Positions 17,432-24,353 of a stretch of 64,000 nt of DNA are shown here, in pieces. The notes beneath the pieces are model-generated. The model worked only from the letters and a program-made list of their open reading frames with translations. It did not search any database and was not told where the DNA came from. The first letter of the stretch is position 1, and every line of letters starts with the position of its first letter. The position numbers and the translations under genes were made by a program. Source of the DNA: Pseudomonas gingeri (lineage in GTDB: Bacteria > Pseudomonadota > Gammaproteobacteria > Pseudomonadales > Pseudomonadaceae); the NCBI RefSeq assembly GCF_013386115.1, contig NZ_JACAOR010000014.1, positions 310,001 to 374,000 of the forward strand. Direction: 5' to 3'.

Positions 17432-18280
17432 CTAGGGCTTGATCAGCAGGCCCTGGCCCGTAGGTAGGCTGGCGATGGACAGATCCATTTTGGCTGCCCA
17501 CTTGTCCATGCCTTCCTTCTGCGGTTGATAACCATAGTAGGCATAGTCATCCAGCAGAATGAATGCACCCGAGACCAGGCGATCCCACAGGAACTCGATC
17601 GCTGCCACTTCGGGGATGGTGCTGTTCAGGTCGATATGCAGGAAAGCAATCTTGGTCGAGTCGATTGCCGACAGGGTTTCAGGAATGCTGCCAGGGATGA
17701 TTTTCGTATTGTGCCAGTCAGAAAAGTTCTTCTTCACCGCGTCCAGGTTTGATGTATACACCCCCGACTCGACGAGTTCCGAGCTCTTTTTGGCGACTCC
17801 CCCCGTTCTTTCTTCCTCCGATAAAAAGCGCTCATCGATTCCGGAGAATGTGTCCAGGAGATAAAACATCCTGTCCGTGTTGTTCCAGTCCAGGTCATAC
17901 ATGATGGCTGAACTAAGGAAACCATAATTGACGCCGCACTCGACAAAGTCACCGACATACTTTGCAGCCGACCGTGCGGCCCAGAGTCCCATGTAGACCC
18001 TCCAGTACCATTTGTAATCGGTGCCAGCGGCAGCAACGCCCCGGCCATAGGCAGCCATGAACCTGTCATCGACCATGAAGTCATGATTGTGAATCGAAAG
18101 CAGGCCATCATAACTATAGTTTCCATTGGCCTTGGCATATAAGGCCCTTGATCCCTTATACGCACGGCCTTCTTTTTTTCCATAGTGTAGAAAGTGTTGC
18201 ACCGGATCCATTCCGGAAACCCTTACATCATCATGCAGCTCAAGATATTTCTCAGGAGAAAAGTCGACAGGGAGTGTCAT
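17432..18280 (-). CDS. TylF-type SAM methyltransferase with glycan-associated N-terminal motif
   Basis: 282 residues. The first 40 (YLELHDDV ... HFLHYGKKEGR) match a short motif seen at the ends of glycosyltransferases and surface-polysaccharide proteins. The rest resembles macrocin O-methyltransferase TylF: SAM site VGDFVECGVNYG, LLDTFSGI, FLHIDLNS and LLDDYAYYGY. It would methylate a sugar or glycan hydroxyl. Base composition is visibly more A/T-rich than the flanking genes, a sign of acquisition. No polysaccharide genes are adjacent. The gap 18281-18491 upstream is also A/T-rich and may hold its promoter. Confidence 0.8.
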   Translation of the reverse strand: MTLPVDFSPEKYLELHDDVRVSGMDPVQHFLHYGKKEGRAYKGSRALYAKANGNYSYDGLLSIHNHDFMVDDRFMAAYGRGVAAAGTDYKWYWRVYMGLWAARSAAKYVGDFVECGVNYGFLSSAIMYDLDWNNTDRMFYLLDTFSGIDERFLSEEERTGGVAKKSSELVESGVYTSNLDAVKKNFSDWHNTKIIPGSIPETLSAIDSTKIAFLHIDLNSTIPEVAAIEFLWDRLVSGAFILLDDYAYYGYQPQKEGMDKWAAKMDLSIASLPTGQGLLIKP

Positions 18281-18491
18281 TGCTGTTCAAAGTCCATTTG
18301 ATGATAGGGCAGTGTGGTTAGTATTAAAATCATGGCCATGGCATCGTCGCGATGCATGGCCAGATGCCATATGCCACACGTGTCCCTTGAGTACAACGCC
18401 CAGGATGACGCACTCGGCGTCAGGCGGTAGTCCATCCCTGGCCTGCCGGCTCGCCGAGTTTCAATAAATATGTTTCAAAAGTTTACATAGG

Positions 18492-20117
18492 TTAGAAAAT
18501 GTAATCTGTGGTCAGGAAGCTCGACTCGCGATTGCGGATGATGTCGCTGATTAGTGCCTTGTTGTTCTCCTGGAACTTGGTCGCCACCAGCGTGCGGATC
18601 GAGAACACCCGCAAGGCGTCATGGACCGAGAGAGTGCCTTCGGCGGAGTTCTTGCGTCCGTTGAACGGGTAGGTGTCCGGGCCACGCTGGCACTGGGCAT
18701 TGATATTGATCCGGCCGACCTGGTTGGCGAAAGTGTCCACCAGGCGCCCGACCTGGGTCGAATCGGTGCCGAAGAGGCTCAACTGCTGGCCGAAATCCGA
18801 CTCCAGCACGTAGTCGATGACGGTTTCCAGGTCGCGGTAGGGCACGATCGGTACCACCGGTCCGAACTGTTCCTCCTGGTACACGCGCATCTGCGCATTC
18901 ACCGGGTACAGCACCGCCGGGTAGAAAAACGAGGCGCGGGTCTGGCCGCCCCCGGGGTTGACCACCGTTGCACCCTTGCCCAGGGCATCGGCCACCAGGC
19001 CGTTGAGGTAGTCGACCTTGCTCGCTTCCGGCAACGGCGTCAGCGACACGCCGTTTTCCCACGGCATGCCGGGAAGCAGGCTCTGCACCTTGCGGTTGAA
19101 CTTCTCGATAAAACGGTCGACCACCGCCTCGTGCACGAAGAGGATCTTCAGCGCGGTGCAGCGCTGGCCGTTGAACGACAGCGAACCGGTCACACATTCG
19201 TTGACCGCGTTGTCCAGGTCCACTTCCGGCAGCACGATCCCCGGATTCTTCGCGTCGAGGCCGAGGGCCGCGCGCAGGCGGTGGGGCTTGGGATGCAGTT
19301 TCTTCAGGTCGCTGGCGGCCTTGTTGGTGCCGATAAAGGCGAAGATATCGATCTTGCCGCTGGCCATCAGGGCACTGACGGTTTCCCGGCCGCTGCCATA
19401 GATCACGTTGATCACCCCGGCCGGGAAGCTGTCGCGGAAGGCTTCCAGCAGCGGACGGATCAACAGCACGCCGAGCTTGGCCGGCTTGAACACCACGGTG
19501 TTGCCCATGATCAGCGCCGGGATCAGGGTGGTGAAGGTTTCGTTCAGGGGATAGTTGTAGGGACCCATGCACAGCGCCACGCCCATGGGTACGCGGCGGA
19601 TCTGGCCGAGGGTGTCCTGCTCCAGCTCGAAGCGGCTGGAGCGTCGGTCGAGTTCCTTGAGGGCATTGATGGTGTCGACGATGTAGTCGCAGGTGCGGTC
19701 GAATTCCTTTTCGGAATCCTTGAGGTTCTTGCCGATCTCCCACATCAGCAGCTTGACCACCGCCTCGCGCTGTTCGCGCATGCGTCGCAGGAAGGCTTCG
19801 ACATGCTGGATACGTTCGGCCACGCGCATCGTCGGCCATTCGCCCTGGCCACGGTCATAGGCGCGGACCGCGGCGTCGAGGGCGGTGAGGGCGGTGTTGG
19901 CATCGAGCAGCGGCGTGCTGCCGAGGATCACTTGTTCATCGCCGTTGGCGGTGCTCAGGTACACCGGGCTGCGGACCTGCGCCAGCGGGCCGTCCCAGCT
20001 GCGCAAGGTCCCGTTGACCAGGTATTCGCGTTGCTCCAGCTGGCCTTCGAAGCGGTATTTTTCCGGAATATCCGCGGCGGCGGGAAACAGTGAATCGAGC
20101 AGCTTCTGGTCGGTCAT
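18492..20117 (-). CDS. GapN-like aldehyde dehydrogenase with atypical active-site motif
   Basis: 541 residues from the ATG at 20117; the longer open frame upstream has no start support. Overall it follows the NADP-dependent non-phosphorylating glyceraldehyde-3-phosphate dehydrogenase branch: PYNYPLNETFTTLIPALIMGNT, nucleophile loop FNGQRCTALK with the catalytic Cys, and EEQFGPVVPIVPY. The block that usually reads LELGGK, carrying the general-base Glu, reads LGLDAKNPG here. That is a real departure from the family pattern, so the chemistry may differ. Such enzymes oxidise aldehydes to acids. It is transcribed alone. Confidence 0.82.
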   Translation of the reverse strand: MTDQKLLDSLFPAAADIPEKYRFEGQLEQREYLVNGTLRSWDGPLAQVRSPVYLSTANGDEQVILGSTPLLDANTALTALDAAVRAYDRGQGEWPTMRVAERIQHVEAFLRRMREQREAVVKLLMWEIGKNLKDSEKEFDRTCDYIVDTINALKELDRRSSRFELEQDTLGQIRRVPMGVALCMGPYNYPLNETFTTLIPALIMGNTVVFKPAKLGVLLIRPLLEAFRDSFPAGVINVIYGSGRETVSALMASGKIDIFAFIGTNKAASDLKKLHPKPHRLRAALGLDAKNPGIVLPEVDLDNAVNECVTGSLSFNGQRCTALKILFVHEAVVDRFIEKFNRKVQSLLPGMPWENGVSLTPLPEASKVDYLNGLVADALGKGATVVNPGGGQTRASFFYPAVLYPVNAQMRVYQEEQFGPVVPIVPYRDLETVIDYVLESDFGQQLSLFGTDSTQVGRLVDTFANQVGRININAQCQRGPDTYPFNGRKNSAEGTLSVHDALRVFSIRTLVATKFQENNKALISDIIRNRESSFLTTDYIF

Positions 20118-20294
20118 GAGGCTATCACCCTGTCTGGTGGGAAACACGCTGAAACGCTTCAGTGCTGATCCTTGTTTTATCACGAAACAGCTTAGCCCCG
20201 TCCAGTGCAAATGACAGGATGCCGTACCCGCGGTTGATGGGCATCGGTGCAGGCCGCAGAATGGCGGCTGTTTTTCACTTTCAAGGCGACCTTC

Positions 20295-20924
20295 ATGACG
20301 CTGACAACCCTGCTGCTGTTCCTGATCAGTTCGGCGGCGATCATCGCCATGCCTGGCCCGACGGTGTTGCTGGCCTTGCACAACGGTTCCAACCACGGCG
20401 TGCGGGCCGCGGCCTGGGGCATGGGTGGGGCGGTGCTCGCCGATGCGCTGCTGGTGACGGCCGTGGCCTGCGGCCTGGGGATCCTGCTGCAGGCCAGCGA
20501 GACGCTGTTCCAGGCGGTGAAATGGCTGGGTGCGGCTTATCTGGTCTGGCTCGGCTGGAAAATGCTGCGCTCGACCGGGTCCCTCGACGAGCTGCCGGCG
20601 GTGGATACGGAGAAGCGTTCTTCCGCGCTGTTCGTGCGCTGTTTCGTGGTGGCGCTGACCAACCCCAAGGCGCTGCTGTTCATGTCGGCGTTCCTGCCGC
20701 AGTTCATCGACAGCAGCCAACCGCAACTGCCGCAATATGCGGCTCTGGCGGCGGTGCTGACCCTGCTCAATGTCAGCATTATGCTGTTCTACGCACTGTG
20801 CGGTGCACGGCTGTTGAGTCGCTTGCAGGGCGGGCACCTGCGGGTGTTCAACCGGGTGACCGGTGGCTTGCTGATGACCCTGGGCGCGGTACTGGCGTTT
20901 TATCGGCGCGGTACGGCGTCCTGA
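20295..20924 (+). CDS. LysE/RhtB-family amino-acid exporter
   Basis: A 209-residue protein with about six membrane segments. The first helix contains the family signature AMPGPTVLLAL, followed by GVRAAAWGMGGAVLADALLV and WLGAAYLVWLGWKMLR; NPKALLFMSAFLPQF is the second conserved block. These carriers export amino acids or related metabolites by proton exchange. The ATG at 20295 is preferred over the upstream one at 20247 because the hydrophobic family start follows directly. Divergent from the GapN-like gene. Confidence 0.9.
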   Translation: MTLTTLLLFLISSAAIIAMPGPTVLLALHNGSNHGVRAAAWGMGGAVLADALLVTAVACGLGILLQASETLFQAVKWLGAAYLVWLGWKMLRSTGSLDELPAVDTEKRSSALFVRCFVVALTNPKALLFMSAFLPQFIDSSQPQLPQYAALAAVLTLLNVSIMLFYALCGARLLSRLQGGHLRVFNRVTGGLLMTLGAVLAFYRRGTAS

Positions 20925-20979
20925 CGAGGACCTGGGCGCCAGCGCGTTTGTTGATCGCTTTCTGTAGGTTTTTTGGTAC

Positions 20980-21006
20980 ACGATTGCTGCTAAATCGTAC
21001 TTTTTT
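20980..21006 (+). terminator. probable terminator after the LysE-type gene
   Basis: ACGATT (20980-20985) pairs with AATCGT (20993-20998), followed by AC and six T. The stem is short and A/T-rich, so strength is uncertain. Confidence 0.4.
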
Positions 21007-21039
21007 CGCTTCGTCTCCCTTGGTAACAGTTTTTCACAA

Positions 21040-21055
21040 ATGGCGTTAACGCCAT
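21040..21055. promoter_or_regulatory. perfect 16-base palindrome, candidate operator
   Basis: ATGGCGTTAACGCCAT is a perfect palindrome ending 31 bases before the start of the Tat-exported aminotransferase. Its position in the leader or promoter suggests a dimeric repressor site. No regulator gene is adjacent. Confidence 0.5.
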
Positions 21056-21086
21056 CGGGTCCAACTGATCAAGGGAGAGCTTTTTC

Positions 21087-22190
21087 ATGGTTGATATCAC
21101 GCGTCGTTCGATGGTCGGGTTGATGGCGGCATTGCCATTGCTGGGTGGGGCCGGGCGGGCGTTTTCAGAGGCGCGGCCCTCTGGCGCGAAGGCTTCCAGC
21201 GAGGTCTTTCTCAACTTCAACGAAAGTCCCTGGGGCCCCGCGGACGCCGCACGACGGGCCATGGAGCAGGGTATTGCCCTGTCCGGGCGTTATCCCTACC
21301 CGTTTCAATATCAGTTGATGGCACTGCTGGCCCGGCAACTGGGCGTCGCCGAGGAAAACATCGGTATCTATGCCGGTTCCAAGGTCGCCTTGCAGCAGGC
21401 GGTGCTGGCGTTTACCGGTCCGCGCAGCCTGGTCATGGCGACACCGTCCTACGAGGCGCCACGCCTGGCCGCCGAGGCCCATCGCGCGCCCGTGCATGAG
21501 GTGCCGCTCGATGCCGGACATGCCCACGATATTGACCGGATGCTCTCGGTGGACCCGCAGTCCGGGGCTATCTATATTTGCAACCCGAACAATCCGACCG
21601 GGACGCTCACGCCCATGGCGCAGATCGAACGCCTGTTGAAGGACAAGCCCGCCGGCGCCCTGGTGGTGGTGGACGAGGCGTACATCCACTATTGCGATGC
21701 GCCCAGCTGTGTCGCGCTGGTCAAGGAACACCCGGACCTGCTGGTACTGCGCACGTTTTCCAAGATCTACGGCATGGCGGGGGCACGTCTCGGGTTTGCC
21801 GTCGGGCAACCGGCGCTGCTGGAAAAGCTGAATGTGCTCGGCGAGCAGAATGTAGCCGCTACATCGTCATTGATGGGGGCTATCGCCAGCCTGGAAGATC
21901 GTTCCTTGTTGGCCGAGCGCAAGCGCACCAACGCACGTATTCGTGATGAAAGCATGGGGTGGTTCCGCGAGCGGGGCTTCGATTGCACGGCGGCCCAGGG
22001 CAATTTCTTCATGGTCAATCTGCGTCGTCCAGCCGATGTCGTTGCCCAGGGGCTGGCCCAACGAGGCGTGCGGGTCGGACGAATCTGGAATGACTGGCCG
22101 AACTGGCTGCGTATTACCGTGGGTAATGACGATGACATGCTGCGCCTGCGCAGGGCGTTCGCCGCGGTGGCGCTGCCGGCTAAACAGTGA
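21087..22190 (+). CDS. Tat-exported HisC-like PLP aminotransferase
   Basis: A 367-residue protein. Residues 1-35 look like a twin-arginine signal: TRRSMVG followed by a hydrophobic stretch (LMAALPLLGGAGRAFS). The mature enzyme has the aspartate-aminotransferase fold: NFNESPWGP, NPNNPTGT, DEAYIHY and the PLP Lys in FSKIYGMAGARLG (Lys226). It resembles histidinol-phosphate aminotransferase, but export to the periplasm argues against a histidine role. Folded PLP enzymes travel through Tat, as known for PvdN. AAGGGAGAG precedes the ATG. It appears monocistronic. Substrate unknown. Confidence 0.82.
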   Translation: MVDITRRSMVGLMAALPLLGGAGRAFSEARPSGAKASSEVFLNFNESPWGPADAARRAMEQGIALSGRYPYPFQYQLMALLARQLGVAEENIGIYAGSKVALQQAVLAFTGPRSLVMATPSYEAPRLAAEAHRAPVHEVPLDAGHAHDIDRMLSVDPQSGAIYICNPNNPTGTLTPMAQIERLLKDKPAGALVVVDEAYIHYCDAPSCVALVKEHPDLLVLRTFSKIYGMAGARLGFAVGQPALLEKLNVLGEQNVAATSSLMGAIASLEDRSLLAERKRTNARIRDESMGWFRERGFDCTAAQGNFFMVNLRRPADVVAQGLAQRGVRVGRIWNDWPNWLRITVGNDDDMLRLRRAFAAVALPAKQ

Positions 22191-22341
22191 ACCGGCTCGG
22201 ACCTTGTGACGGGGTTCACATTCTTTCAATCCGGCGCAGGCATGACGTGGCCCAAAGTCGCCAGGGGCCATGCAGGTTGCCGCGGCTGGTCTACTCTGAA
22301 TCGGCAAGAACGGCCTGAAGCCTCCCTCAAGGACGACTGTG

Positions 22342-22593
22342 ATGTTTCCAGTAGACAAGCTGTGCCAGACCATCGAATCCGGTTTTCTGCCGCTGTCCTG
22401 CACTTGCACGGTCAACGGCGGCGGCGCGCTGATGATCAAGATCTTCGATCCGGTTTCCGGGCGCGTGGACCTGCAGCTCAATGGTGTCTCCACCAGCAGT
22501 TTCACCAGTGTCCGTTCGGTGGCCAACTTTATCGGTGAGCTGCGCACTGAAATGAAGGCCGGGCGCCGGGCCTTTGCCGGTAGCGTGATCTAG
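22342..22593 (+). CDS. DUF1652 protein
   Basis: An 83-residue protein. LSCTCTVNGGGALMIKIFDPVSGRVDL and FIGELRTEMKAG match the DUF1652 family, which is largely confined to Pseudomonas. No signal or membrane segment. The ATG at 22342 is preceded in frame by a GTG at 22339; AAGGAC lies eight bases before the pair. Function is unknown. It converges with ogt 21 bases away. Confidence 0.8.
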   Translation: MFPVDKLCQTIESGFLPLSCTCTVNGGGALMIKIFDPVSGRVDLQLNGVSTSSFTSVRSVANFIGELRTEMKAGRRAFAGSVI

Positions 22594-22614
22594 GCACCAC
22601 CGGCATCGATCGCT

Positions 22615-23184
22615 TCAGAACGGCAGTTCCAGATTCGGACTCTGTGCCTTGGCACGGGGTTTCCTTGTCGTTGCCGAGTGGTTTTTCCGGGCGTTCGCCC
22701 ACTGACAGCCTTCCAGTTCCAGCAACAAGGCCTTGGCCTCCAGCCCGCCGGCAAAGCCGGTGAGTTCGCCCGATGCGCCGATCACCCGGTGGCAGGGCGC
22801 GACAATCGAGATCGGGTTCTTGCCGTTGGCCGCCCCGACTGCCCGCACCGCCTTGAGCGTGCTGCCGATCTGCAGGGCGATTTCGCTGTAGGTCCGGGTT
22901 TCACCGAAGGGAATGGTCAGCAGGGCCTGCCAGACCTTTTTCTGGAACTCGGTGCCGCTGAAGTCCAGCTCCAGCTCGAAGTGGTTGCGGGTCCCGGCAA
23001 AGTACTCCGCCAGTTGCCGGGCGGTGCGGACCAGCACCGGCTTTTCCGGGTCGAGGGTCATGTCGCCCAGGCGCACGCGATTCGGCTTGTCGTCTTCCCA
23101 GAGGATCGCGGCGAGCCGTTCGCCCCTGGCGACCAGCTTCAACTGACCGACAGGCGAGGGCATCAGCAGGTAGGTGTAGTTCAT
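22615..23184 (-). CDS. ogt: methylated-DNA--protein-cysteine S-methyltransferase
   Basis: A 189-residue DNA repair protein that takes the methyl group from O6-methylguanine onto its own Cys. The active-site block IVAPCHRVIG is present, preceded by FGETRTYSEIA and VGAANGKNP, which form the DNA-binding and Asn hinge parts. The C-terminal 30 residues are basic and probably disordered (RKNHSATTRKPRAKAQ), a tail not usual for Ogt. The start ATG overlaps the folD stop by four bases (ATGA), so the two are co-translated. Confidence 0.92.
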   Translation of the reverse strand: MNYTYLLMPSPVGQLKLVARGERLAAILWEDDKPNRVRLGDMTLDPEKPVLVRTARQLAEYFAGTRNHFELELDFSGTEFQKKVWQALLTIPFGETRTYSEIALQIGSTLKAVRAVGAANGKNPISIVAPCHRVIGASGELTGFAGGLEAKALLLELEGCQWANARKNHSATTRKPRAKAQSPNLELPF

Positions 23185-24089
23185 GGCTGAACCGGCGCCT
23201 CGCCGAGCAGTTGCCGGCCACGTTGCAGGTGTGTGGCAATCACGGTGTTCTTCAGCAGATAGGCGATGGTCATCGGCCCGACACCGCCGGGCACCGGAGT
23301 GATGGCACTGGCCACGGTACGGGCGCTGGCGTAGTCGACATCGCCCACCAGGCGTGGCCCGGACTCGGTCTCGATACGGTTGATGCCGACATCGATGACC
23401 ACCGCGCCGGGCTTGAGCCAGCCGGCATCGATCAGGTGCGGGCGGCCGACGGCGGCGACCACGATATCGGCCAGGCGACACAGCGCCGGGGCGTCGACGC
23501 TGCGCGAGTGGACTACGCTGACCGAGCAGTGGGCCTGCAGCAACAAGGTCGCCATCGGCTTGCCGACGATGTTCGACCGGCCGATGACCACCGCGTGCAG
23601 GCCACTCAGGTCGCCGCAGGTTTCCTGCAACAGGCGCATGCAGCCGCTGGGCGTGCAGGGTGTCAGCACTTCGGCGCCCTGGACCAGCCCGCCGACGTTT
23701 TCCCGGTGAAAACCGTCGACGTCCTTGATCGGGTCGATGGCGTGAATCACCGCCTGTTCCTCGATATGCGCCGGCAATGGCAGTTGCACCAGGATGCCGT
23801 TCACCAGGGGGTCGATATTCAGTTCGCCGATCAGTTTCAGCACTTCGGCCTGGGTGGTGGTGGCCGGCAGGCGATATTCGAGCGAGCGGATACCGGCCTC
23901 TTCGGCCCGCAGCAGCTTGTTGCGCACGTAGACATGACTGGCCGGATCCTCGCCGACCAGCAGCACCGCCAGGGCCGGGACAACGGCCTGCAACGCCAGG
24001 GCCGCGACATCCGCCCGGACTTCTTCGAGCACCCGGGCGGCAATGGCCTTGCCGTCGATATCGCGGGCGAGGGGAAGGGAACTGCTCAT
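23181..24089 (-). CDS. folD: FolD: methylene-tetrahydrofolate dehydrogenase / cyclohydrolase
   Basis: A 302-residue bifunctional enzyme interconverting methylene-, methenyl- and formyl-tetrahydrofolate with NADP. The catalytic YVRNK (Tyr/Lys), GILVQLPLP, the nucleotide-binding GRSNIVGKP and the PVPGGVGPMT block are all present. The start at 24089 fits the family start; upstream codons do not. It leads a two-gene operon with ogt. Pseudomonas usually also has a housekeeping folD elsewhere, so this may be a second copy. Confidence 0.93.
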   Translation of the reverse strand: MSSSLPLARDIDGKAIAARVLEEVRADVAALALQAVVPALAVLLVGEDPASHVYVRNKLLRAEEAGIRSLEYRLPATTTQAEVLKLIGELNIDPLVNGILVQLPLPAHIEEQAVIHAIDPIKDVDGFHRENVGGLVQGAEVLTPCTPSGCMRLLQETCGDLSGLHAVVIGRSNIVGKPMATLLLQAHCSVSVVHSRSVDAPALCRLADIVVAAVGRPHLIDAGWLKPGAVVIDVGINRIETESGPRLVGDVDYASARTVASAITPVPGGVGPMTIAYLLKNTVIATHLQRGRQLLGEAPVQP

Positions 24090-24353
24090 TGAATACGTCA
24101 CCGTCATCTGGATAAACAGGAGATCGATCAGGGACTTGAAGGCGTGCTCAAGCCGCTGGGCAGGGGCGGGAATATAGCATCTGCGCTCCGGCGCCCAGTG
24201 TGACATAGCGCAACACATCCGGGGGCTTGTACCTGACGGCAAGCGAAGGAATCAGCGACGAAAAACGGCTCCACTTTTTGCGGCGGGCCCTATAAAGTCC
24301 CTGCTTTTTCAGGGAAGCCGCAGGGTCTTCCCGGATCGTCAGGGAGATGAGTC

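Noticed and set aside
21087..22190. Housekeeping histidinol-phosphate aminotransferase hisC
   Set aside because: A Tat-type signal and lack of histidine-pathway neighbours make a biosynthetic cytoplasmic role unlikely.
24090..24353. Possible retron (reverse transcriptase plus msr/msd RNA) before the PtuA/PtuB-like pair
   Set aside because: Some retrons use PtuA/PtuB effectors, but no reverse transcriptase gene is present and the 264-base gap shows only a small hairpin (TCCCTG/CAGGGA).
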